From Nageia nagi (Eukaryota > Pinophyta): 64,000 nucleotides of DNA. Below, in pieces: positions 11,460-21,381 of the stretch. Each line of letters opens with the position of its first letter. Within the stretch, counting starts at the first letter, position 1. The position numbers were made by a program, and so were the translations under genes. Location: assembly GCA_050084985.1 (NCBI GenBank), contig JBITNC010000001.1, positions 1,178,001 to 1,242,000 of the forward strand, given 5' to 3'. Under the pieces are notes generated by a model, which searched no databases, was not told where the DNA came from, and saw only the letters and a program-made list of their open reading frames with translations.

Positions 11460-12240
11460 TGGAATCTATTTTTCCTTCTCGTTGGTTGTTTATTTCCCTC
11501 TCTTCTCAATGCTGAAGATTTAGGATCGAAATCTTTGAAGATATTTTTGTTAATAGCCTCTTTGTGATATTTGGCTCATCGGATTCAGAACCAGCTACGC
11601 CCTTCCCTGAATCATAATGTTCCATAACTTGATCTGCATTAGTATGAATGGGAAAATAACGATATTGGGATCCTTGTTTGACACGAAGCGAGTTATTTGG
11701 GGCTATGGTGCCTATGCTAGTGATTTTTAGGTTTGATTTGGCCAAGTCTGCATGGACGTCGTCCAAATTTTGGGCACCCAACGTGCTAGCATATGGCCTC
11801 CCTGTTTGTCTAAGATAATATTGAGGATCCTTGGCATAAAGAAATATTCTTTCCCTCTCCTACATTCTCCATAGTCTTCACACGATGGCGTTCATTAAAA
11901 CGTAGAGCAACCATTGTAGTATAGCTGGTCTTCAGTGTAGATTTGGTCCAAAACAACGTATTAAATGATAAATTGTTGATGCCACGCACATCATGCAATG
12001 TAGAGGACTCTTATGGACTTACCTTGGTCAAACAGATTGTAACACCAAGCTGCTCTAAGGTTCGAGGAATGAAAGGTAATATGGGATCCTCTGTGCATGA
12101 GTATTTTCCCCATTTTCAGTTCATTCAACTCCACCATGATATCCTCTATTTTGACGCAATGTGCTTAAGGTTGGACTATTTAGAAGAATGTATATGATTT
12201 AATTTCCCAATATCAATACCTCGACTAGCTAAAAAATCCA
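11460..12240 (-). pseudogene. Unidentified protein-coding remnant inside the Gypsy-G LTR
   Basis: On the minus strand this block reads as coding-like sequence unlike any retrotransposon domain I know. One frame gives IFLYAKDPQYYLRQTGRPYA then STLGAQNLDDVHADLAKSNL, and continues without a stop through ITSIGTIAPNNSLRVKQGSQ, YRYFPIHTNADQVMEHYDSG and KGVAGSESDEP to about 11515. An upstream frame (11998-11810) gives VRGINNLSFNTLFW and TMVALRFNERHRVKTMENV. Further upstream are IPRTLEQLGVTICLTK and DIMVELNELKMG. Base composition is visibly less AT-rich than around it, with several CpG. A consensus splice donor (AAGGTAAGT on the minus strand, near 12030) follows CLTK. A captured host gene piece with introns is possible. 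I do not recognise the protein. Confidence 0.45.
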
Positions 12241-13489
12241 TTAGATATTACATAAATTGTGTAATTAAAGAATTTAAAAATTTAATTGAGCTGTGGTAAA
12301 TATAGCTCTATTATCATTATAAAGGTTAAGTCATTTCTTTTGGTTATTTTAAATTTTAAACTATAATCAATCATGAATTTATTGATTGTCTCTATAATTA
12401 GATTTAATGCCTTTATTACATGATATTTATAGAAAAAGTATGAATAAAATATTATAATAAATTGAGGATTGTATAATATTTCTATTGTGAAGTAAAAGAG
12501 TTTGTTATTAGTTTTAGTATCATGATAATTGAAGATCATATGATAGTTGTTTTAAATAATTACTTTTATAAAATAAATAAATGATTACGAGGTATAAGCA
12601 TGAATTTGTGAGATTTCATAACAATTAGGTATTGGGCTTTTGTTGTATTTACCGTTTGAGGATCCTATTAGATTCATGAATTAGTAATGGATAGTTGGCA
12701 ATCATTGTTCTTCAAAATATTTTTCATTAAAAGTATAACATTATGAATGATGAAATTATACTCTATGGTTGAGGAAGGGAGTTAGTTCTAGTAAGAACAT
12801 AAAACCTCCCGAGATCAAGAATAGAGTAAAACCATTTTGGTTTTCACTTCCTTGTATGAATTTGTTTGAAAGTAAAAGATTGTATAAAAGAAATATAATG
12901 CATCTAGGATGGGATGCATTACATCATGGAAAGAGTTGTCATGATCCTCAAATACTCTGAAACCTTTCTTAGTACTTTCATCCAACAAGACTTGGAAACT
13001 TGGGAGGAACATGAAAGGTGAATATGGCAAGAAGCTACACCAAGAGGAAGAAGATGTAATGAAGACCTTCTATGACATATCTTCACAAAACTATGATGTA
13101 AATTTCCTATGTTAATTGTATGGGAATCCCACATGTAATTCAATGTTTCATACCAGGGTTACCCTAGTGTTGATATACTAATATCATCATGAAATACATT
13201 AGGTTATGGAATTAAGTTATTACCCATTGATATCTATTCAATTGTAAAAAATGTTATTATGTACTCATTTATGTACCAAGCCTTTGTACCCATGTTACAT
13301 TTGTAAGATATTTGTTATAATCCAAGAGCCAAGCAAGGTTCTACTCATCCAATGCTTGAGTCTATAAATGGGTCTAATAAATTTATAAAGCTAAAATAAT
13401 ATCTTGAAAGGTTGAATAAGATAAGGATACCATAACCCTTAATGTGTACAAATTATTTATAAATACAAAGTAAATATTATAATAGATTA
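12241..13489. other. Noncoding part of the Gypsy-G LTR segment
   Basis: AT-rich sequence without recognisable motifs. Short open frames here show no similarity I can name, and none has a supporting neighbour. Confidence 0.4.
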
Positions 13490-13700
13490 CTTTTGCATCT
13501 TTTATTGTTCTGGTGACCTTGGCTACTTATTTATGGCTTCTTGTGTTCTAGTGGCTCATTTTTATGCTATCCATTATGTTGGAGCATGTAATGACCCATT
13601 TTGTTGGTTTCCTAACTATGGTTAGTCTGAACTCATATGGGGTGTGCTAAACTCCACCCACTTTTTGCTGTAAGGGGTTTTTATTTTTAATAAAAAGGCT
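13490..13700 (+). mobile_element. Possible 5'-truncated LINE 3' tail
   Basis: The stretch (gtgaccttggct..., ttttgttggtttcctaac..., tgtaaggggtttttatttttaataaaaaggct in short words) resembles the 3' end of plant LINEs, which often finish with a 'ttaataaaa' type signal. No coding part is attached and no target duplication was found. The assignment is weak. Confidence 0.25.
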
Positions 13701-15330
13701 CTTTCATAACAAAAATATCATAATAGATTCCCTAACCTAAATATGATTAATGTGAATTTGGGAATAATATTGTATCACTAAGGTAACTTATTGTTGAAAG
13801 GGAACTTCCTTTTGATAAACAATAAAGGTATAGTGATAGAAAATAATCAATGTCTCATAATGATAATATACATTAAAGAAATGATGGTGTTGTGAGTGAG
13901 AAAACATACAACCATGAAAAGTTAAATTCACAAAGGCATGAGTTACTTTGAAGTAATTTATTTAGAATGATAATGTTTGATACTTAGATCAAGCTTAAAT
14001 AAAATATTAGGATTTTAGGTGATCCTACAAAAGAACCTAGTCAATAAGCTAAAACCCTAGAAGGAAAATAAAAAGGTAAAGAAGACCTCAAACCAATATT
14101 AGAAGTTAATTAAAGGATATGATGAGTATACAAATAAATTAATTATCTAAGTGTTGAAAAATAATTAAGATATTGATATAGAAAGAAAGCTTAGTAAAAT
14201 CCTTTGTTGTTGCAAGTTTGTAAGATGATAACTAAAATATATTCCTTGAGTATGTTATACTCTATGTTGCACTTCCTTGATAGAAATAACCATTTTTAGC
14301 AATATATTAGGGCTTGTTATTATAATTTGGCATGTGATGTACTTTTAAAGTAATATTCTTTGCGCTAAATCATGCATATGGGATATTTATAGTAAAGTAC
14401 TATTGAATAATCTTTGGTGGCTTCATAAACAAGCTTGTTTGAATACTTCTTATGCACAATTAATGAATTTACTATTTTTGTTTATCAAACAAGCATATTA
14501 ATGTGAAAAGTGGTTTGTTCGCATTTAATTAAATTATAAGAACATACTACTACTTGATTCAAGCATGAAACCTAAAAAACCTAATAATTAGTCTAGCATC
14601 AATTATTTCTAAGGGCATTAGTGTGGGATGGTTTTACTTTATAATCTTGTTGTAAAATTTATTAGACTATACAAACCACTTGAGGGTATTATTCTAATAT
14701 CCATGGATACCCAAGATATGGGAATGGGGCTTCCAAAAATCATGGTGAGCCTAATCGATAGATATGGGAAGGCTAGTGTTTCATACTCTTGATAGGTTGT
14801 CAAATGAGGGTAGCATTTGATAAAATTATAGTTACCGAGTAAAGGTAACTAGTAGTCATATTCCTAGGAGTATGATGACTATTCCATAAGTGATGATGCT
14901 TATGCATTTCATATGGAGGATTGCCTAGGAAACTCTATTTACACCTATGAATTAGAGGGTTACCATTGGGAAAGATACATAACCTTGTGGATGAGCATTC
15001 TCTTGGGTGATATGGGCCCTGAGTCGGAAACCACTACATTATGAACAAAATGTTTGTTGTGCAATTTGTAAATAGAAATGATGGGGTCACATATGTGGCA
15101 TCTTTTAATGGGATGAGAATTGAGAAGTGAACACTAGAAGGATTCTGATCAAGGTTAGTTAATCCAGATTTGACCAATCTTATCATGTGGGTACTGACTA
15201 GTTAGCAACATTGACATGCTCATGTGGATCACCTTATCCATTCCTATACCATTTGAGTGTTTAAATTAAATAATAAAATAGGTATAAAATTTTAAGGTTT
15301 TGTGAAGTTAGAAATAGGTGAAGCATTACA
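13701..15330. other. Distal part of the Gypsy-G LTR segment
   Basis: Noncoding, with no motif I can name until the LTR end CATTACA at 15330. A tract near 14695-15140 is slightly less AT-rich and could be R/U5 sequence, but this cannot be tested without the missing 5' copy. Confidence 0.35.
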
Positions 15331-15925
15331 GTCTCATATTCTTAACAAACATAAGGCTAGATTTATAATTTAGTATTTCATTGGTTGTAAGGTATATGAG
15401 TGATCCATCCATTATCCATCTCAAGGCAGTAAAAATAATTCTCAAATATGTGAAGGGAACAATAAATTTTGGAATACATGATACATGTAATTTCAAGTTC
15501 AAACTTACAAGTTTCAATGATAGTGATTGGGGCAATGGTTTGGATGATAGAAAAAGCACAAGTGGGAATTACTTCTCTCTTGGATCAGGTCTGGTATCAT
15601 GGAGCTATAGAAAATAATCCATTGTAGCTCTTTCAAATACTAAAGTTGAGTATGTAGCTATAACAAGTGCTTCAACATAGGCTTTATGGTTGAGGAAGAT
15701 GTTGAAGGAGATTAGAGAGGAAAAAAATATTAAATTACAATTTTTTGTAACAACTAAGGTACCATCAAGTTAGAAAAAAACATTTTCCATCATTTTAGAA
15801 TAAAATATTTTGATTTGAAGACTCATTTCATTTAGGATTTGGTGGAGAAGGGGATAGTGAAATTGAGGTATTATCCAACACAAGATCAAGTGATCAATAT
15901 ATTCACTAAATCAATGGAAAAATAT
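15331..15925 (+). pseudogene. Copia-F reverse transcriptase end and RNase H
   Basis: Copia coding resumes immediately after the gypsy LTR: SLIFLTNIRLDL, over a stop to ISLVVRYMSDPSIIHLKAVK, then IILKYVKGTINFGI (15320-15480). RNase H follows as FNDSDWGNGLDDRKSTSGNYF (15513-15575), LVSWSYRK, a stop, then SIVALSNTKVEYVAI, ALWLRKMLKEI and, in broken frame, the end of the domain near 15830. Relatives read ADADWAGDRDDRKSTSGY, so the catalytic Asp pattern is partly kept. Stops at 15615 and 15679 and later frameshifts disable it. The junction shows that 5934-15330 is an insertion. Confidence 0.87.
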
Positions 15926-15970
15926 TAATTTATGCTACTAAGAGAATTGATTGTTAGTCCTCTTATCAGC

Positions 15971-15980
15971 AAGGGGAGTA
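15971..15980 (+). other. Polypurine tract of Copia-F
   Basis: AAGGGGAGTA ends exactly where the 3' LTR begins with TGAAGAG. This is the expected plus-strand priming site. Confidence 0.8.
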
Positions 15981-16449
15981 TGAAGAGTTTGGAGATGTTA
16001 AAATAACTTAAGAAATCAAAACTAACCAAAATTTATGCTTATTATCTTGTGCTTCTACTCTCTATTTGAGAATCGATATTTTGCAGATTGATTATTCCTA
16101 TATGTAACCAATCAACTGGTTAGTCCTATAGCCTATCAGCCAACCAATTGGTTGTATTTTTTTAGTTTCATTAAAATCATTATCTATTCATTTCTTTTCC
16201 TCATTTTTTGCTTTTCCAGAATGTGAAGTGAATAGTCAAGGTTGCCCATGGGCTATAGAATGTATTTAGGTTTCTTTTTAAGGATTTGTAAGTGTTAGAG
16301 TGTGTTATCAATTATCTAATACAAGTTTATGGTATTGTGTGAAATTATGAGCATCCATTGATGAATGCATTCTACCTTTGAGTTGCATAACTATTTAAGT
16401 TGTGAATTGTTTAAGTAATTCAATTTATTATTTCTATTAAATAAATTTA
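15981..16449 (+). repeat. Copia-F 3' LTR
   Basis: It begins TGAAGAGTTTGG and ends AATAAATTTA, aligning with the 5' LTR end AATAACTTCA; the terminal CA has become TA. The 469 bp match 2026-2490 throughout by eye. GAATT at 16450-16454 is the right copy of the target duplication. Confidence 0.87.
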
Positions 16450-16770
16450 GAATTCACTCAAATAATGGTTATGGGTATGGAAATTCACATATTTTGTATC
16501 TAATGTATTATGAATCCTCCCCAAGTGAAACCATAAATAACATACCACAAATCCACCAACAAAGGTTGCAAAATGACTACTTACAAATCCATTATTGAGT
16601 CTTGAATTTTTGCTCTTTTTAAACTCATCCATAGTAAGGTTATGAATTTACCCACAAGATGGTAATACATTGTTAACAAGATTGCAATACTACCTAAAGG
16701 ATGGAAATACCACCCATATATGATCAAAACCATCTAAATCTTTCAAAACAACCCAAAGGAGAAAAATCAT
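16450..16770 (-). other. Right flank of Copia-F, probable leader of a minus-strand LTR element
   Basis: Continuous with 824-2025 before the copia insertion. It contains the same 'ccacaaatccacc' motif. On the minus strand it lies directly downstream of the primer site at 16771-16782, so it may be the untranslated leader of that element. No gag is visible in it. Confidence 0.35.
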
Positions 16771-16782
16771 GCTCTTATACCA
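16771..16782 (-). other. Primer binding site of a minus-strand LTR element
   Basis: On the minus strand TGGTATAAGAGC differs at one base from the initiator-methionine tRNA primer site TGGTATCAGAGC. It lies 12 bases after the end of the LTR at 16795-17217, which is somewhat far for a primer site. Confidence 0.55.
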
Positions 16783-16794
16783 ATTTTTAGGAAT

Positions 16795-17217
16795 TGTAAA
16801 GTCTCTTAACTAGCTTTTACTCAAAATATTCAGTATACTCTTTAAAATAAAACAAAATTCTTAATTACCACTATACAAAAAACCACTCTCAAATATAAAC
16901 CATAATTTACTATAATATTATAATGAATGGAATAGCCTTTCCCACTTAGATGAGGGAACCTACAAGAGAATAAGTTCTTTCCCCAATATTTATTTCATTC
17001 CTTAGATGATTACAATGTAGAATGATCTCTTATAAATAGCCTTCTTAACATTTTAATTCTCAATGCCTAGTGCATGTGGGATAATAATAATATAAATAAT
17101 AATATGTTATGGGATCATAACATTTCCACCTCCTTACACAATTTTTGTTATCAAAGCTTGTACACACCATACATTAAAATATAATAACCTATGAATCTAT
17201 AAGGGAGGGTTATTACA
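16795..17217 (-). repeat. Gypsy-type LTR (minus strand)
   Basis: Read on the minus strand it starts TGTAATAACCCTCCC and ends ...GAGACTTTACA, about 423 bp. The start resembles the Gypsy-G LTR start TGTAATGACCCTCCC. It is flanked by a primer site on its downstream side and by a purine-rich run (AAGGGGATCAACAA, 17218-17231 on the minus strand) on its upstream side. Confidence 0.6.
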
Positions 17218-17419
17218 TTGTTGATCCCCTTGATAAGCTTTATCTTAAACATTTACCAAAATACAAAGTACAATCCATGTATGAATAATAGAGATAATAG
17301 GGAACTAAATCATATAACTAAAATAAAGTAGCCAACAACTCATCAAAGATGAACAATAGCCCAACTATGGTACTAAAAATATACTAGAGTAATTATGTTA
17401 TTAATGTAGAGGAGTAGGG

Positions 17420-17930
17420 TATAAAAAGGACTTAGAATCCTCACCAATAAAGCTAACACATTGCAACTGTGATTTCTCTATGAAGTCCTATAATAGGTGC
17501 TCCATGAAGTCATGTTGCTTCACATATTGCATATTAATATAAGTGAGAGTAATGATCTCATATTTTGCTATATGCTCTACTAAACTCAAAGAGGCTGGCT
17601 CCCCTAGATTCTCAAGAAGAACCTCGTCATCAATTGGTTGGTCTTCAAAATGTTGAGTAAGCATCTCCTCTATTTTGATTCACATGTCATGAAGATGCAT
17701 AAGTATCTTATGGAAACTCACATATATATCATAAAATATCTCCTCTATAATTGGTCCAATTAATCATAATTGATATGAAATTTTATTATCTTCAAGCAAT
17801 GCTAATCCATATGCTTGTTTCATAGTTTTTGAACTAAATATGATTATATTTTCCTTTATTTATTCATGCAATCCTTGAATGAAACAAGCAATGTATGATT
17901 CCCTATCCAATCCATGCATGATACAAAATT
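17420..17930 (-). pseudogene. Probable gypsy gag remnant
   Basis: The minus strand reads DRESYIACFIQGLHE, a stop, IKENIIIFSSKTMKQAY and GLALLEDNKI (about 17920-17790), which has the spacing of gypsy gag (relatives: FIxGLxxxIxxxVxxFxPxTLxxAxxLA). It continues IEEMLTQHFEDQPIDDEVLL, ENLGEPASLSLVEHIAKYEI and ITLTYINMQYVKQHDFMEHL to about 17470. No protease or polymerase lies between it and the LTR at 17217, so pol is deleted if the two belong together. The second half of the protein is not something I recognise. Confidence 0.5.
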
Positions 17931-19203
17931 GACAATTTCAACTTTATATTACTTAAATAATATGTTTGATGAACTTTTATTTTTGACCTCATATTGTCAA
18001 GTGAATGTAACTGCCTACTTATATTAATGGGGTATTTATGACAAACTTATTTTTTAATACTATGGAGTCATGGTATTGAGTTATTTTTCAATTGTAAAAC
18101 TTTAGAGTATATAGATAAAGAAGGAGGTGCAATAATAGCAAAAATGAAAAAGAGATATTTGAAGGAAGTAGAAAATACTCAATTAATAATAAATGTTAGA
18201 GAAGGGCTTATACATAACTAGTACTTTGGCATGAAGAGAGTAAAGCAACTCTTACTCTTTCCTTTATCATTTTGTGTATTCATTTTATTTGGATTCATTC
18301 TATCATCTTATGCCTATGTTTGTATCGACCATTTGGGCCCAAATTCTATGGAGTAACTTCTTTATAGGTTGATGCAAATTTTGAATTGTCCATAAAAAAA
18401 AATAATAAGAATTTATAAGCAATTGAACTATCTGCAAGATAACTTTCAAAGAGTTAAGGATGTGTAATGATTCCTTACTTAGGCTATGAACCTTAATATT
18501 GTTCAAACAAACTCCTCCTTGATGTGCTCATTAATACATTATATTGTATTTCATGTTGATTTACTTATTTATCTATAAATATCTTTAATAATTACGAAAA
18601 TAATGGAAATAAAATTTATTGTAGAATGTATTGAAAATAGTTTATATTTCATTCATTATATCTCTACATGCATATATTTTAATTCATATTTAAATACTAA
18701 AATTGTATATTTTAATATTTTTAACATATTTACATGTATTAGTTATTAATGTTATTTCATTAGTAGATGAATATAAATGACCTTAGCCATTAATGTTAAT
18801 ATCTCGATTGTTGGTTGAGTTGGTCATGTGTTGACCTTGTTACATCCTGTGTCTCATGTTCCATTCCTAGTATGAGACATACATGTTATGTAATGGCCTC
18901 ATATAGTTGTTCATCCCATACAGAAGTTGGTCTCTAATGGAAGTTAATATAATTTACCTTTACCTTTACTCAAGATATTTTTAGTGATACATTATATATA
19001 AATAGTAAAGTTAACTTTTATTATGTATCATATATAAACTATAAATTTGCATTGAATGTTTTTAAACAAGTTATTATAAACACCTAAAATCCATGATTGT
19101 GTATATTTTTCAAGAATTATGAAATCTAGTATTGTAACATTTATGGGAAACTAACTCTGAGTAAAACTATAGAATGTGCTCAAAATTGTCTTCTAGATAT
19201 AAT
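17931..19203. other. Unassigned AT-rich sequence
   Basis: No coding region is supported. A piece near 18780-18960 (ending taatataatttacctttaccttt) resembles the 3' end of a plant LINE, but no protein part is attached. The rest shows nothing identifiable. Confidence 0.3.
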
Positions 19204-19342
19204 GTATCCACCATTGCATTTTGCAATGTATTGTTAATGGCCAAGTAGATACTTTAAAATGGATCCTCCATTGCATTTTACAATGCATTAGAAATGGCTT
19301 GTTAAATACTTTAAAATGGATCCACCATTGTATTTTATATGT
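19204..19342 (+). repeat. 57-bp tandem repeat, about 2.4 copies
   Basis: Units begin at 19204, 19261 and 19318 with (g)gatccaccattgcatttt-type sequence and share 'tactttaaaat' at their ends. The first two are full length and exactly 57 bp apart, and the third breaks off after about 25 bp. Function unknown. Confidence 0.7.
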
Positions 19343-19563
19343 TTCTACACATAATTTTGGTTTGCTAGATCAATATACCTAAAAATAAGAAGATAGTTAT
19401 TCTTAAGTAAATAAATTCTACCTTGAAAGGATACCACAACCATTGTATTCAGTTTATCATTTGATTTTATCTCCAAGTATTTTAATACTATTTCCTTTTT
19501 GGTTGTAAAATATGATAATTGAAATGAAATTGTGTCAACCCTCCATTATGGTCTAGTAAAATG

Positions 19564-20192
19564 TGTAGATAGGAAATAATGTGCAATGCAATAAACATAA
19601 CACTATTTCTCTAAAACTCAAATACTAAAGTATACATCTAAAATATACCGGTTATAATAACAATAAATAATGTACCTTATTATATATATCAATGTTAATC
19701 ATAATCAATTCCTTCACATACTTTCCATGCACGTAACCATCAAAATAATGACATTGACATACCCAAAGCTAACATGCCACCAACTTCATGAAAAATTTAG
19801 AACTAGATGCAAAAATGGATGTATAAGAAGTGTGATGAAGGGATAATAATAGATCTTTAGATAGGTGGTATTACAAAATACCGTTGTTGTTCAAATGTAT
19901 GGTATGCATGAGTCTTCCTATTTAGTTGATGATGATTTTCTCATATGTGAATATTTTTCTTTTATATTATTTTATAACCATGTATGGATCTACTCTTGGT
20001 CTTGGTATCATCACATATTACATAGTTTATGATGCCTTCATAGGCATTTGACACCACTTACATTGTTTGGTGGTCCTTTTACATTAATTACATCACCTTG
20101 GGTGTATTTCATTCTCTTTTTACAATAAATATATCTTCATGCAATAAAAATAAATTATTTAATAAATGATAATTAATTTTTAGGCATCTACA
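19564..20192 (-). repeat. Tat-A 3' LTR
   Basis: Plus-strand bounds are TGTAGATAGG at 19564 and GGCATCTACA at 20192, about 629 bp, with 'attttgacccac' outside matching the PPT position in Tat-C. Bases 19564-20030 align well with 55459-55925, the remains of the 5' LTR (shared words: aacactatttctct, aataatgtaccttatta, atcacatattacata). Confidence 0.83.
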
Positions 20193-20859
20193 TTTTGACC
20201 CACTTTGTAGGTGTAATGAAATACATGAAGTTACATATCCAAAGAAGAAGAAAAGAAGAAAGTTTTTGAGAAATTTGAACTCTTTATTCAATAGTATGAT
20301 CTTTTGATGCAGGCCCTTTCACTACCCTCTTTTGGTTTGGTTGCTCTAGGAAAGCATTTTTAATAGTGTAGCTAAGATAAAATATCTTTTCACTTTGCCC
20401 CAATTTTCATTTAAGTAAGTGAACTCTCACTATGTATCATTGGCCATTGACAATCAAGCATTTTATACCCTTGATCTAATAATATTATGGTTTTATGGTT
20501 GTAAGTATAACCATATATGGAGACATAGTAAGGAGCATCATTCATTGGGTATGAGCTAATTTCAACATCCTTACTAATGGTTGCATCACTAGTTTTCATT
20601 TAAGTGAACTCTCACTAATCATATTGTTGGCCATCAATGATCATGCATTTTATGTTCTTGATCTAAAGATATGATTATGCTTTCTATTTTTATTTTTATA
20701 TTGTTATATAAGTTTATAGTATCAATGATAGGCAAGTAGAAAATATGGTACTGACATCATTTTAAAATGAAAAATAGAAGTTGGAATTAAAAATAACATA
20801 TAGTGTATACGCATCACAATTAGATGCATCATTAAATTTTGAGGTACATAGCTTTCTAC
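20193..20859 (-). repeat. Tat-A 3' noncoding region with about 189-bp tandem repeat
   Basis: Two units begin at 20404 and 20593 with 'tttcatttaagt(aagt)gaactctcact' and share 'ttggccat(c)a' and 'atgcattttat'. The same repeat type with period 188-192 bp lies at the same place in Tat-C (46477-47000). Tandem repeats between integrase and 3' LTR are a known habit of Tat/Ogre elements. Confidence 0.65.
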
Positions 20860-21178
20860 TTTATGCATAGAAGCATTTAAGATGAGTGGCATTGAAGGTT
20901 TTTTGTTCTTTTTTACCATACATGGAAGATAACTTGTATACACCTGATTCTATAGCTTCTACCATAATAAATGATCCTAGCCAATTTGGTTCAAACTTTC
21001 CTTTTACTTTGTCATTTGCAGCAGTCTTGTTGATGCTTTTTTTTTAGTACTAAGTCTCCTACTTAGAACATTTTTGTCTTGATTTATTTGTTGAATGTTC
21101 TCTTTAATCTTGCATGATATAATTTTTGATGTTCAATAGCATGAATAGCTTCTAATTATTGTAACTTTGCTTTTCTAG
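20860..21178 (-). pseudogene. Tat-A integrase C-terminus
   Basis: The minus strand reads NDKVKGKFEPNWLGSF, MVEAIESGVYKLSSMYGKK and FNATHLKCFYA, ending at a stop near 20865. This is the expected last part of a Tat polyprotein (relatives: FEPNWEGPY, GAYxL, NxxHLKxYY). Upstream, near 21120-21178, LLNIKNYIMQD-type words match Tat-C 'IEHQKVYHAKLKREF' in a shifted frame. The frame is cut at 21178 by the LINE block and resumes near 28935. Confidence 0.82.
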
Positions 21179-21381
21179 CAAGCCTTGCAGAAAGGTGGAC
21201 GCAGTCAGATAGGAGTCATTACAAGTATTTCTTACTTTGCTTGTGATAATTTTTTTAACTTAAAATGGACCCACCCAATGGGGGGAGGGTATCCTTTTAC
21301 CAAACACTTCAAAAGAATACATGAAATGGAATCCAACTGGGCATGTCGATCAAGGTGTAGAAGGTATACTTTGATATAGGC

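Larger units (their letters stand above)
5934..15330 (+). mobile_element. Gypsy-G: truncated Ty3/gypsy element inside Copia-F
   Basis: The segment interrupts the copia polymerase. Order is gag, protease, reverse transcriptase, RNase H, integrase, PPT and 3' LTR, so it is Ty3/gypsy. The motifs, and the LTR start TGTAATGACCC, resemble the Tekay/Del group of chromoviruses; that lineage call is from memory of the family. The left side begins in mid-gag, with no 5' LTR, primer site or gag start. The right side ends CATTACA at 15330, the exact inverse of the LTR start TGTAATG, and copia sequence resumes at the next base. One deletion that removed the left LTR and adjacent copia codons explains the asymmetry. 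Confidence 0.82.
9931..15330 (+). repeat. Gypsy-G 3' LTR, unusually long, probably containing insertions
   Basis: The segment starts TGTAATGACCC after the PPT and ends AAGCATTACA just before copia coding sequence resumes (agtctcatattcttaac, SLIFLTN). Start and end are 7-bp inverted repeats (TGTAATG/CATTACA), which argues for true LTR ends. At 5,400 bp it is long for a gypsy LTR. It holds a TATA-like box at 10815, a less AT-rich block at 11460-12240 that looks foreign, and a possible LINE tail near 13490-13700. The length may therefore be a shorter LTR with later insertions. No second copy is present for comparison because the 5' LTR is deleted. Confidence 0.65.
2026..16449 (+). mobile_element. 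Copia-F: Ty1/copia LTR retrotransposon, interrupted by a gypsy element
   Basis: Paired LTRs (2026-2490 and 15981-16449), an initiator-methionine-type primer site after the first, a purine tract before the second and a GAATT target duplication define the element. Domain order is gag, protease, integrase, reverse transcriptase, RNase H, with integrase before reverse transcriptase as in copia. Coding sequence breaks at 5933 and resumes at about 15331, where Gypsy-G lies inside. About 80-90 codons of reverse transcriptase are missing at that break compared with the usual copia protein. Many stops, a changed protease (DSG to DSE), a changed polymerase box (YVDD to YVDN) and a changed integrase glutamate show that it cannot move on its own. 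Confidence 0.88.

Noticed and set aside
12769-13143. Overlapping open frames on both strands
   Set aside because: Neither strand gives a known motif, and the region is flanked by noncoding LTR sequence.
17075-17110. Run of AAT/ATA triplets inside the minus-strand LTR
   Set aside because: Short simple sequence, expected in AT-rich DNA.
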